DNA of 64,000 nt from contig NZ_JACXST010000001.1 of assembly GCF_014850975.1 (NCBI RefSeq), positions 1,674,001 through 1,738,000 on the forward strand, in the 5' to 3' direction. The notes under the pieces are model-generated. The model searched no databases, was not told the DNA's origin, and saw only the letters and a program-made list of their open reading frames with translations. Positions within the stretch are counted from its first letter, which is position 1, and the number at the start of each line of letters is the position of its first letter. Positions 54,858 through 63,687 of this stretch are shown here, piece by piece. A program made the translations under genes and the position numbers. This stretch comes from Methylomonas fluvii. Its GTDB lineage: Bacteria; Pseudomonadota; Gammaproteobacteria; Methylococcales; Methylomonadaceae.

Positions 54858-56111
54858 ATGACTACCAACTCCGTCCAAGTAATCGCTCAACAAAGCCGCG
54901 CCGCCTCGCGCCAATTAGCATCAGCCTCCGAATCGGCGCGCAATCGGGCACTGGCCAAAATGGCCGAGGCGCTGGAGTCGGTCAGGCAGCAGGTGTTGGA
55001 AGTCAACGCCCAGGAAATCGTCAAAGCCCGCGACGAAGGTCAGTCGGAGGCGATGGTCAAGCGGCTGACAATAGACGACAAAACCTTTGATTACATGTTG
55101 TCGCGCCTGAAAAAAGTGGCGCAATTGCCGGACCCGTTGAATCGGATACTGACCGGCCATACCAATCCGGCCGGGCTGCGGGTTTACAAAAAATCGGTGC
55201 CGCTGGGCGTGATCGGCATTATTTACGAATCGCGCCCCAACGTTACCACCGACGCCGCCGGGGTGTGCATCAAAAGCGGCAATGCGGTGATCCTGCGCGG
55301 CGGCTCGGAAGCCATACAAACCAACGCGATACTGACCGATGCGATGATAGCTGGTGCGCTTGCTGCCGGTCTGCCGGAACATGCGATACAAATCATTCGC
55401 ACGCCCGGCCACGAAGTGGTGGGCGAGCTGCTGAAAATGGATGAATACATCGACGTATTGATTCCGCGCGGCGGCAAAGGCTTGATCAAGCGCATCGCCG
55501 AAGGCACGCGGATTCCGGTCATCAAGCATTACGACGGCATTTGCCACCTGTATCTGGCCGCCGATGCCGACCCTGAGCAAGCCGTTGCCTTGGCAGTCAA
55601 TTCCAAATGCCAAAGCGTGCAGGTTTGTAACGCGCTGGAAACCTTGCTGGTGGACAGCGCATGCGCCGCACAGTTGTTGCCACTGCTGCATACCGCATTT
55701 GCCGAAAATCGCATCGAACTGCGCGGCTGCGAACAAACCCAAAAGCTGTTGCCCGGTGTTGTCCCTGCGACGGAAGAAGACTGGCATAGCGAATACCTGG
55801 CGCCCATTCTGTCGGTGAAGGTCGTGGACGGCATTCAACAAGCCATAGACCATATCAACCACTACGGTTCCGGCCATACCGACGGCATCGTCACGCAAAG
55901 CCTTAGCTTGGCTCGGCAGTTTGAAGAGCAGGTGGATTCCGCGTCGGTGATGATCAACGCGTCTACAAGGTTGTCGGGCGGCGGGGATTACGGTTTGGGA
56001 TCGGTGGTGGGTATCAGTACCGATAAACTGCACGTGCGCGGCCCGGTCGGGCCGGATGAGCTCACCACCTACAAGTGGGTGGCGTATGGGGATGGACATT
56101 TGCGCGGCTAG
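54858..56111 (+). CDS. proA: Gamma-glutamyl phosphate reductase ProA
   Basis: ProA reduces glutamyl phosphate to the semialdehyde in proline synthesis, using NADPH. The 417-residue product starts at ATG 54858 (MTTNSVQVIAQQSRAASRQL). Family landmarks are PLGVIGIIYESRPNVTTDAAGVCIKSGNAVILRGG, DVLIPRGGKGLI and the catalytic-Cys region NSKCQSVQVCNALET. It ends with RLSGGGDYGLGSVVGISTDKLHVRGPVG. The frame is open upstream for 20 codons without family sequence. proB is not in the window. Confidence 0.95.
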   Translation: MTTNSVQVIAQQSRAASRQLASASESARNRALAKMAEALESVRQQVLEVNAQEIVKARDEGQSEAMVKRLTIDDKTFDYMLSRLKKVAQLPDPLNRILTGHTNPAGLRVYKKSVPLGVIGIIYESRPNVTTDAAGVCIKSGNAVILRGGSEAIQTNAILTDAMIAGALAAGLPEHAIQIIRTPGHEVVGELLKMDEYIDVLIPRGGKGLIKRIAEGTRIPVIKHYDGICHLYLAADADPEQAVALAVNSKCQSVQVCNALETLLVDSACAAQLLPLLHTAFAENRIELRGCEQTQKLLPGVVPATEEDWHSEYLAPILSVKVVDGIQQAIDHINHYGSGHTDGIVTQSLSLARQFEEQVDSASVMINASTRLSGGGDYGLGSVVGISTDKLHVRGPVGPDELTTYKWVAYGDGHLRG

Positions 56112-56159
56112 GTAGCAACGCTAGAAAGCTGTCCGCGATGTAAATACAGGAAATACCGA

Positions 56160-57092
56160 TTATTTTTCTATCCTTAAACCAATACCCATGTGATCGGTAA
56201 CAGCCGCTGTATATCTGCCGCCACCGCTCACCGGCGTTGATTGCGAGAGGTAGACCACTTCCGCCAGTTTTAGGCTAGTGGTGTTATAAACGGCTACGTC
56301 GTATTTTTTAGTGGCCGTGCTGTTAGTGCCTTCAAAGCTGCGTTGATGCGAGTCGAAGGGGTTTATGCTGTCACCGGGGTGGGCGTCGCTAAATTTGATG
56401 CCCAACGCCCGGCTAAGCACTCTGGCAGTAAAGTCGTTGGTCGGCTGATTCGTATCGCCCATTACCACGTCAATCGGCCCTAGTCCGGCTTGAATCACCA
56501 CGCTGTTAATTTTTTGGTAATAGCTCATCAGGCTATTTTCATCTTTGGCGATGGAATTTGGCACGTGTACGAATACCACGATGATGTTGTAACACGCTAT
56601 CGCCAGCCAACCGTCGCCTTCGCCCAGAAACTTGTTGGCCGCACTTTTAGTGGAATGGACGCTAAAGCAATTACAAGCCTTGGCAGGCGAGGATGTATGA
56701 ATCAATTGCCCGGCGTTGCTATGCAGGGATGTCCAGTCCGAATGGCTGCTGTCCAGTTCGCCGCACACCAGTAAATCAGCGCCGCCGAAAGCGCGTATCA
56801 GGTTTTGGTAAATTTGCCGGACCTTATTGGCAACCATACTCGAAAAACTGTCGTTGCTGTGTTGGCCTTTATCCATATATCCGGACGACGCTGTCGCGCG
56901 CAGTTCGGCCGGACCTTGTACCGGAATGTCCGGCGAAATATCGGGCGCGGTCGGCAGAACCAGATTCCAAGGGGCCGAATTTTGCGCCATATGCTCATGT
57001 GTCATTCTCGTGAAATACTGAGAATTGGAGGCGCTGATACCGTGCTCAGAACTGGAATTGGAGTTAAGGGATTGGTATGCAATAATCGGCAT
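56160..57092 (-). CDS. Possible endonuclease/exonuclease/phosphatase-fold protein
   Basis: The 310-residue product is preceded by AAGGA seven bases before the ATG. The middle and end resemble the EEP fold: FVHVPNS near residue 180 (like the conserved strand with His), VVMGDTNQPTNDF near 215 (like GD-x-N) and VTDHMGIGLRI at the end (like SDH). The N-terminal 90 residues have no similarity I can name and no signal peptide. Substrate unknown. Distinct low-complexity Ser/Asn stretches suggest a variable N-terminus. Confidence 0.6.
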   Translation of the reverse strand: MPIIAYQSLNSNSSSEHGISASNSQYFTRMTHEHMAQNSAPWNLVLPTAPDISPDIPVQGPAELRATASSGYMDKGQHSNDSFSSMVANKVRQIYQNLIRAFGGADLLVCGELDSSHSDWTSLHSNAGQLIHTSSPAKACNCFSVHSTKSAANKFLGEGDGWLAIACYNIIVVFVHVPNSIAKDENSLMSYYQKINSVVIQAGLGPIDVVMGDTNQPTNDFTARVLSRALGIKFSDAHPGDSINPFDSHQRSFEGTNSTATKKYDVAVYNTTSLKLAEVVYLSQSTPVSGGGRYTAAVTDHMGIGLRIEK

Positions 57093-57309
57093 GTTTATGT
57101 CCTTAAATCCGGTCAGATTTTGTTTGGAAGCAAAGGGAATATCGCGCTGAGATACGTCAAAAAATATATCGTCCGCCGATGGTAGCAGTTTGTCAGGCGG
57201 CTCTCAACAGCCTGTTTAGCGGCTTGGATAATCGGTCTTTGCGCAAATGTATTAACCAGGACTTTGAAGCCCGGAGCCTTTGGACCAATGCCGTTAAATT
57301 AAGGCTTAA

Positions 57310-57380
57310 CCGTTCGCCCTGAGCTTGTCGAGGGGTGAATGATTAAGCCGCTCATGGTTCGACAGGCTCACCACGAACGG
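57310..57380. repeat. Dispersed inverted repeat in a gene-free stretch
   Basis: CCGTTCGCCCTGAGCTTGTCGA and, 24 bases later, a matching inverted arm ending CACGAACGG form a long imperfect palindrome. The same family of sequence is common between genes in many proteobacteria. The whole stretch 57093-57472 (380 bases) has no gene that I can support; small frames reach into it from outside. Confidence 0.7.
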
Positions 57381-57472
57381 CATTGGCCTTTGGACCGCGC
57401 CGCGAACCCGGTATAGCCACTGTGCTTCCGTCTGCGCGGGAGCGGCGATACTGGCCATGGCTGGATTAATAA

Positions 57473-57922
57473 TCAGTTTTCGCCTCTACTAATATTATGC
57501 TGATGCTCAATAGACTCAGTTAAGTTGTAACCATTGTCGTTGAATAAATCGCCGGTAAAAAATAAGCGCATTTCAATAATCCAGCCTATTTTTCTTTGCT
57601 TATTATTTTCGACAATAATAGTCGCCAGCTTTTGGTTGTTATCAATAACCTGAGTCACAATGGTCTTTGGATAATCAGGATCTTCTTTTAGAGCCCCGGA
57701 TACTATGCGCTGAGCCGATTCCATGGTTAGTATTTGGGTGGTATTAGGTGTTGCGGTATTTTTATCGTTTATTAACGATTGGGCTTTAAAATAACCAATA
57801 TCGTAAGCCAGTTTAAAAACTAGGCTAATGACAATAGCCACGCCCCAAACGGACAGGCCAATTTTTAATCGTCTTCTAACGCGAGGATGAGATAGTCTTT
57901 GCAGAAAAACTCTAAATTTCAT
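57473..57922 (-). CDS. Single-pass membrane protein of unknown function
   Basis: The 149-residue product has a basic N-terminus (RLSHPRVRRRLKIG), one membrane helix (LSVWGVAIVISLVFKLAYDIGYF), and a soluble, probably periplasmic domain with Asn/Thr/Ile-rich sequence. Orientation with the N-terminus inside follows the positive-inside rule. I do not recognise the family. Composition is AT-richer than the neighbours. It lies between the palindromic repeat and the VOC-family gene. Confidence 0.65.
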   Translation of the reverse strand: MKFRVFLQRLSHPRVRRRLKIGLSVWGVAIVISLVFKLAYDIGYFKAQSLINDKNTATPNTTQILTMESAQRIVSGALKEDPDYPKTIVTQVIDNNQKLATIIVENNKQRKIGWIIEMRLFFTGDLFNDNGYNLTESIEHQHNISRGEN

Positions 57923-58042
57923 TTTGATGTGATTATCCGGCCTTATCGGCCACTATTGAATATGAATGGTTGCAGTTTTTGCTCAATAACGCCCGAGCAA
58001 CTGATATAACGGCAGTGCAAGGCGGGTTATTGGAATCTTGGT

Positions 58043-58468
58043 TTAGTTTGGCAGTTGCACAAAACCGTGTTGGTCGAGCGGAAAAAAAGGATTGAAACAA
58101 ACTTCCCAAAGAAAGCCGTCGGGGTCGGAAAAATAACCCCTGAAGCCGCCCCAAGTCGCTTTTTCGCCAGGACGAACCAGCTTGCCCCCGGCCGAAACCG
58201 CTTCAAGCAAGGTCGCGTCAACCTCTTCTGCCGATGCGACGTTGTGGGCCAGCGAAAATCCGGGAAAACCTGAGCCATCGGCCGATACCATCGCATCGTC
58301 TGCTAATGCTTCCCGGCCATACAGCGCAAATGCCAGGCTCCCCACCTGAAAGAATGCCACTTCCTGCTGGCTGCCGGACGACTCTTGCCAACCCAGTGCC
58401 TTATAAAAACGTCGGCTTCTAGCCAAATCGGCTACGCCTAGTGTGACAAAACTAATGGTCTGTTTCAT
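58043..58468 (-). CDS. VOC (glyoxalase/bleomycin resistance) family protein
   Basis: The 141-residue protein has the paired beta-alpha-beta-beta-beta pattern of the vicinal-oxygen-chelate fold: TISFVTLGVADLARSRRFYKALGW in the first half and GGFRGYFSDPDGFLWEVCFNP in the second. The latter ends with the Glu metal-ligand region. This broad family includes glyoxalases, dioxygenases and drug-binding proteins, so the substrate cannot be assigned. It is a lone gene on the minus strand before the P450 gene. Confidence 0.85.
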   Translation of the reverse strand: MKQTISFVTLGVADLARSRRFYKALGWQESSGSQQEVAFFQVGSLAFALYGREALADDAMVSADGSGFPGFSLAHNVASAEEVDATLLEAVSAGGKLVRPGEKATWGGFRGYFSDPDGFLWEVCFNPFFPLDQHGFVQLPN

Positions 58469-58550
58469 GACGCTCCCTGTTACGTAAAAAGGCCGTCTAG
58501 TCGGCCCGCGCGGCGCCGACTAGCTATGACCGTCAGCGCAGACCGTAAGC

Positions 58551-59915
58551 TTAACCAATTGGTTCCACTCTGCCAACAACCGGACGGTCCGGTTTCAGCG
58601 TAACGCTGAATGCTTCTTTGACGGAAATATCGGTTTCAAACGTAAATGCCTTGAAAAAACTGGCTATGACCAACAGCATTTCCAGCTCGGCAAAATGACG
58701 CCCTATGCAATTATGCAAACCGCCGCCGAACGGGAAAAAGGCGTACTTGTGTCCGCCGGGCGTCGCGGTTTCCAGAAATCTGTCGGGATTAAACGCGTCC
58801 GGGCAGTCCCAAAGCCTAGCGCTATGGTGGGTGGTGTGCATGCTCAATAACACGATGGTGCCGGCGGGAATCGCGTAATCGCCCAGCTCTATGTCCTGAA
58901 CGGTTTGCGTGGACAGCGCCGATGTGGGCGGATACAGGCGCAGGGTTTCGTACAATGCGGCTTTGGTATAACTAAGCTGGTCCAAGTGCGCGGAGCTTAA
59001 GGTTTCGTTCGGCAAGCTGCGGATTTCGGCGGCGATCTTGTCGCGTACCTCCGGGTGCCTGCCGGTTAAATAAAAAAACCACACCAAGGTATTGATGGTG
59101 GTTTCCTGACCGGCGAAGAACAGATTGACTGCTTCGTCTTGCAGCAAATTGTCGGGCATTGTGTAACCGGTGCTCCGGTCGCTGGATTGCATTAACTGCG
59201 ATATCAGACTTTGTCTCGGATTCGTCCGCGTCTGCGCAATTTCCCCACCGATAAAGGTTTGCAGATAGTTCACGGCGGCGAGATAACGCTTTGATTTTAG
59301 CGGGATGAAACGTTTCAAACGGCGGCCAAGGACAATTTCGCTGCCCAACTGTACCGGCAACTCCTGACAGATGATTTCGATCACCTTGATCAGCTCCGCG
59401 CCGTTGCTTAGCCGATCCACGGACTTGCCGAGCAGGATGCGGATAAAAATCCGCTGAATCAGCCGCTTTATCTCCGCGCTTAAATCAACTTGGCCGGACG
59501 CCGCCCTTTTTAACACGTCCGCCATCGCGGCCGCTTCGTCGACCATGATCAACTCATAATTTTTAACCGCCTCCTTGGTAAACAAAGGCTGCATCAAGCG
59601 GCGCTGTTTACTCCAAACCTGGCTTTCGCTATTGACCAAGCCGTTACCGAACAGCGATTTCTTGGCGTCATAGAGAAAATTACGGTTCAACTGGCCTTTG
59701 CCCTCCAGATTGAAAATCTGCTCTATATATTCCGGGTCGCAGACGAACAGAATTTTTCTGCCCAACAGCCGTCCCAACACCAGCACGCCGTATTGCTTAT
59801 GAATTCGGGCCAGCGTCGCCAGCGGCCGCCAAATCAACTGCATCATCGGTAAAAGTACCGAATGCTCCGGTATTGAGGTTTTTTTCGAACGGTTCAATAA
59901 AGTCGAGTTTTCCAT
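58551..59915 (-). CDS. Cytochrome P450
   Basis: The 454-residue monooxygenase has the I-helix oxygen-binding motif AGQETT, the ExxR motif in ETLRLYPPT, and the haem-thiolate signature FPFGGGLHNCIGRHFAE with the Cys ligand. The length and the motif context resemble soluble class-type bacterial or CYP110/CYP102-like P450s. No membrane anchor is present at the N-terminus. Redox partners are not next to it. The substrate is unknown; fatty acids or terpenoids are common for such enzymes, which is a guess. Confidence 0.92.
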   Translation of the reverse strand: MENSTLLNRSKKTSIPEHSVLLPMMQLIWRPLATLARIHKQYGVLVLGRLLGRKILFVCDPEYIEQIFNLEGKGQLNRNFLYDAKKSLFGNGLVNSESQVWSKQRRLMQPLFTKEAVKNYELIMVDEAAAMADVLKRAASGQVDLSAEIKRLIQRIFIRILLGKSVDRLSNGAELIKVIEIICQELPVQLGSEIVLGRRLKRFIPLKSKRYLAAVNYLQTFIGGEIAQTRTNPRQSLISQLMQSSDRSTGYTMPDNLLQDEAVNLFFAGQETTINTLVWFFYLTGRHPEVRDKIAAEIRSLPNETLSSAHLDQLSYTKAALYETLRLYPPTSALSTQTVQDIELGDYAIPAGTIVLLSMHTTHHSARLWDCPDAFNPDRFLETATPGGHKYAFFPFGGGLHNCIGRHFAELEMLLVIASFFKAFTFETDISVKEAFSVTLKPDRPVVGRVEPIG

Positions 59916-60271
59916 GGTTTCAATCGGTCATAGACTGCAGTTTTAACAAGTATTCAGCTGCAAGTGGGCTGGCGTCAGGAGCGTAAAGTAAGGTTAAAGC
60001 TTTGTTGAGCCCATTATCGCCAGCTTTATCCAAAGGGCAATGGCAGTTTTTGTATGTCTCAAGCAAGGTTGGTAAGACAAGGCATCGTATTGAGAGAGAA
60101 GGGAAGTACCCTAGTCATCACCTTGCAAAGTTTAGCGGGTAAACGTGTCATCATGCGGTTGGCTTTATCGGTTTTGGCAAACTCAGTCCGGCCCGCAAAG
60201 GTCAGCCCGGTCATGCTTGGGAAACTGGTCTAAGCTGTTAGCGACAAATCATCAGGGATAGAGATTTCTGC
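59916..60271. other. Divergent intergenic region between P450 and WYL regulator
   Basis: About 356 bases separate the P450 gene (minus) and the WYL regulator (plus). I see no gene and no strong palindrome. It must carry the promoters of both, and probably the operator of the WYL protein if it controls itself. Confidence 0.35.
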
Positions 60272-61243
60272 ATGCAACACCTCGATAAAATCATCAAACT
60301 CCATGGCTTGCTGAAAAGCCGGCGCACGCCGATCTCGGGACCGGAAATAGAACAAGCACTGGAATGCTCTAAAGCCACCCGCCAGCGCGTGATAGCCGAT
60401 CTGCGCGACCGCCTGAACGCCCCGCTAGTCTGCGACCGCAGCGCCGGCGGCTACTACTACGACCGCGACGACCCGCGCTATCCATTCGAACTACCCGGCA
60501 TCCGGCTCACCGCCGAAGAGCTGCAAGCCTTGATTGCCTGCCAACACCTGCTCGGCAGTCTGGCGCCGGGATTATTGCAAAATGAAATCGGCCAACTCCG
60601 CGACCATTTGCAGAAATTGCTGGACCGCTCGCCGGGCGTCAAAACCCCGCAATTGGACCGCATCAAAATCCTCAGCCAAGCCTACCGCAGCCGCAACGAC
60701 GACTTGTTTCTGACCTTGGTCCAAGCCTTATTCAATCAACACCGGCTACTCATCCATTACCACGCCCGCAGCGACGATCAAAGCAGCGAAAGACCGGTAT
60801 CGCCGCAAAACCTGGTTTTGTACAAAGACAACTGGTACTTGGACGCCTACTGCCACCAACGCAACGAACCGCGCACCTTTGCACTGGACAGGATCAAGTC
60901 CGCAACTGACAGCGGCGAAGCCGCGCAACTGCTGGACCTGGATGTATTGCAACAACACTTCGGCTCCTCCTACGGCATTTTCTCCGGTACACCCAAACAC
61001 ACCGCCGTCCTCAATTTCTCCGCCAAAGCCGGCCGCTGGGTTGCCGACGAAACCTGGCACAGCCAACAAGAATCCGAGTGGCTAACCGACGGCCGCTACC
61101 AACTGCGTATCCCCTTCAACCGCCACGAAGAACTGCTGATGGATATTTTGAAATACGGCGCGGAGGTGGAGGTAGTAGAGCCGGGGTTTTTGCGGGAGTT
61201 GGTCAGGCAAGAGGCGGAGAAACTGCTGGCGCTTTACCGATGA
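60272..61243 (+). CDS. WYL-domain transcriptional regulator
   Basis: The 323-residue protein has an N-terminal winged helix (KIIKLHGLLKSRRTPISGPEIEQALECSKATRQRVIADLRDRL). A WYL domain follows (about residues 150-220, with LVLYKDNWYLDAYCHQRNEPRTFALDRI). A C-terminal extension typical of the YafY/PafC-like group ends the protein. WYL proteins often sit beside CRISPR-Cas and other defence genes and can sense nucleic acids or nucleotides. It stands 89 bases upstream of cas3 in the same direction, so it likely regulates the Cas operon. Confidence 0.9.
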   Translation: MQHLDKIIKLHGLLKSRRTPISGPEIEQALECSKATRQRVIADLRDRLNAPLVCDRSAGGYYYDRDDPRYPFELPGIRLTAEELQALIACQHLLGSLAPGLLQNEIGQLRDHLQKLLDRSPGVKTPQLDRIKILSQAYRSRNDDLFLTLVQALFNQHRLLIHYHARSDDQSSERPVSPQNLVLYKDNWYLDAYCHQRNEPRTFALDRIKSATDSGEAAQLLDLDVLQQHFGSSYGIFSGTPKHTAVLNFSAKAGRWVADETWHSQQESEWLTDGRYQLRIPFNRHEELLMDILKYGAEVEVVEPGFLRELVRQEAEKLLALYR

Positions 61244-61332
61244 TTTGAAAAATATTTGTAAAAAAATTCCGGTATCGGCTTTTGAGACCGAGCCATGTTA
61301 GAAAACGTTTATCCTGATTCAAAAGGTTTGCC

Positions 61333-63687
61333 ATGAGCAACTACAGCGCATTTTTCAGACAAGCAACATTGTTAGCGGAACCTTTTCCGTATCAACAAAC
61401 CCTGGCCCAAGCTGCTTGGCCGGATTTCCTGGAAATTCCGACCGGCCTCGGCAAAACCGCCGCAATCATGCTGGCGTGGCTTTATAAGCGCCAAGTCGCG
61501 CATGATGCCGACACGCCGCGCCGCTTGGTGTATTGTTTGCCGATGCGGGTATTGGTTGAGCAAACCCAAGCCAACATCGAGTCCTGGTTAGAACGCTTGA
61601 ATCTGCGACACCAAGTCAATGTACACATTTTGATGGGCGGTGAAGATGGCCAATCCTGGGTGATGCAACCGGAAAAAGACACCATTCTAATCGGTACCCA
61701 GGACATGCTGTTGTCGCGCGCCTTGATGCGCGGCTACGGCGTTAGCCGTTACCAATGGCCGGTGCATTTTGCCTTGCTGCATAACGATGCATTGTGGGTG
61801 TTCGACGAAGTGCAACTGATGGGTGCGGGCTTATCGACCAGCGCGCAAGTTGAAGCCTTCCGGCGTACGCTGACAACCAGTGTCATTACGAAAAGCCTCT
61901 GGGTTTCCGCCACCTTAAATCGCAATTGGTTGAACACGGTAGATTTTTCCGAGTATTTGCCAAAGACAAGCAGCTTGGCCTTGAGTGAAACGGAACAAGC
62001 CTTGCCAACAGTACAGCAGCGCGTCAAAGCGATAAAGCGCCTATCCAAAGCGGCATGCTTACTAAGCACCGAAACCAAAAAAAACTACGTCGCGCAACTC
62101 AGCGAACTGGTGAGCCAACAGCATCAAGTAGGGACGAACAGCTTGGTGATCGTCAATCGGGTTGAACGCGCCCAACAGTTATATGCGCAATTGAAAAAGC
62201 AAAAGCCGGCGGCGGAATTATTGTTGGTTCATGCCCGATTCCGGCTGCAAGAGCGGCGGCAACTCAACCAGCGTTTACAGCAAGCGGCACCGGAAGCGGG
62301 GCGCATCATCATCGCCACCCAGGCCATCGAAGCCGGGGTGGATATTTCCAGCAAGACCTTGTTTACCGAGATTGCGCCGTGGTCGTCGCTGGTGCAACGC
62401 TTCGGCCGCTGCAACCGTTACGGCGAATATAACGAAGCCGGTGGCGCGGATATTTTCTGGATCGACATCGAAGACGATACCTTGCCTTACGCGCCCGAGG
62501 ATTTTGAACTTAGCCGCAGCCATTTGTTGAGTCTGGAGAGCGCCGCGCCGTCCGAACTGCCGAAAGTGACCACGGAACAGGCGATTCATCCCGTCCTGCG
62601 CAAAAAAGATTTTCTGGATTTGTTCAACACCGATGCCGACCTGAGCGGCTTCGACACCGACATTTCCCAATTCATCCGAGACCAAGGCATGCCGCAACTG
62701 CGGGTGTTTTGGCGCGACATCGAAAAGCCGCAACCGGACGAACCGCAACCCTTGCATAGCGAGCTTTGTCCGGTGTCGATGGGGCAGATCAAAGACTATT
62801 TCAAGGACAAGGAGCGAGCCGCTTTCGTTTGGGACGGCTTGGCAAAAATCTGGAAAAAAATCGATCAACCGTTTCCCGGCATGACCCTACTCCTACCTGC
62901 TCGGTACGGCGGCTACGATCTGGAATCAGGTTTCGATCCCACTAAAAAACAAGCGGTGCCGATTACGCTGCTGGAAACGACGCAAACCGACGAAAGTTAT
63001 ACCGGCGACCAAGATAGCCGTAAAACCAAAGCGATAGAACTGCCCGCTCATTTGCGCCACGTTTTCGAACATGCTCAACACTTGCTAGATCAGGTTCATG
63101 CGCAAGCAAGCGGAAAACATGCGGTAGTTACCGCTGCTGCTTGGCATGACGTGGGTAAATCGCACAAAGTATTTCAACACACCATGCTGCAAGATGACCG
63201 GCTGAGCGATGAAAAGCTTTGGGCCAAATCCGCGGCAAACGCCAATCACCAACGCCGATATTTCCGTCACGAACTGGCCTCAATGCTGGCTTGGCTGCTG
63301 AATAATGCCGAACACCCGCAACGCGACCTGATTGCTTATTTGATTGTCGCCCACCACGGCAAAGTGCGCTTAAGCCTGCGAGCGATGCCCGACGAAAAGC
63401 CGCCCAAGGACAAGCCGCATATTCTCTATGCCCGTGGCGTTTACCAAGGCGACTGTTTGCCGGAAGTTGCCGTCCTCGACCAAATCATGCCGGCCACCGA
63501 GTTGCGGCTGGAATTGATGCAACTGGGCGAAACCGAAGTGATGGGACCATCCTGGACCACCCGAACGCAGACCCTATTGCGCGAACACGGCCCATTCGAG
63601 CTGGCCTGGTACGAAACCCTGGTCCGCATCGCCGACTGGCGAGCCTCGGAAGCCGAACAACAAGACGGTACGGAGAATCCGCAATGA
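61333..63687 (+). CDS. cas3: Cas3 helicase-nuclease of type I-G (formerly I-U)
   Basis: Cas3 unwinds and cuts DNA marked by Cascade. This 784-residue protein has the helicase first: motif I EIPTGLGKTAA (about residues 34-44) and motif II DEVQ at residues 158-161 in FDEVQLMGAGL. Later come ATQAIEAGVDI and QRFGRCNRYGE (motif VI). The HD nuclease lies at the C-terminus, with His605-Asp606 in AAWHDVGKSHKVFQ, then RHELASMLAW and IVAHHGK. Helicase-then-HD order, unlike most Cas3 proteins, marks type I-G. The next gene overlaps its stop. Confidence 0.93.
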   Translation: MSNYSAFFRQATLLAEPFPYQQTLAQAAWPDFLEIPTGLGKTAAIMLAWLYKRQVAHDADTPRRLVYCLPMRVLVEQTQANIESWLERLNLRHQVNVHILMGGEDGQSWVMQPEKDTILIGTQDMLLSRALMRGYGVSRYQWPVHFALLHNDALWVFDEVQLMGAGLSTSAQVEAFRRTLTTSVITKSLWVSATLNRNWLNTVDFSEYLPKTSSLALSETEQALPTVQQRVKAIKRLSKAACLLSTETKKNYVAQLSELVSQQHQVGTNSLVIVNRVERAQQLYAQLKKQKPAAELLLVHARFRLQERRQLNQRLQQAAPEAGRIIIATQAIEAGVDISSKTLFTEIAPWSSLVQRFGRCNRYGEYNEAGGADIFWIDIEDDTLPYAPEDFELSRSHLLSLESAAPSELPKVTTEQAIHPVLRKKDFLDLFNTDADLSGFDTDISQFIRDQGMPQLRVFWRDIEKPQPDEPQPLHSELCPVSMGQIKDYFKDKERAAFVWDGLAKIWKKIDQPFPGMTLLLPARYGGYDLESGFDPTKKQAVPITLLETTQTDESYTGDQDSRKTKAIELPAHLRHVFEHAQHLLDQVHAQASGKHAVVTAAAWHDVGKSHKVFQHTMLQDDRLSDEKLWAKSAANANHQRRYFRHELASMLAWLLNNAEHPQRDLIAYLIVAHHGKVRLSLRAMPDEKPPKDKPHILYARGVYQGDCLPEVAVLDQIMPATELRLELMQLGETEVMGPSWTTRTQTLLREHGPFELAWYETLVRIADWRASEAEQQDGTENPQ

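Noticed and set aside
54921..56099. 392-codon open frame antisense to proA
   Set aside because: It mirrors the GC-rich third positions of proA, has no family resemblance and no ribosome site; proA itself is unmistakable.
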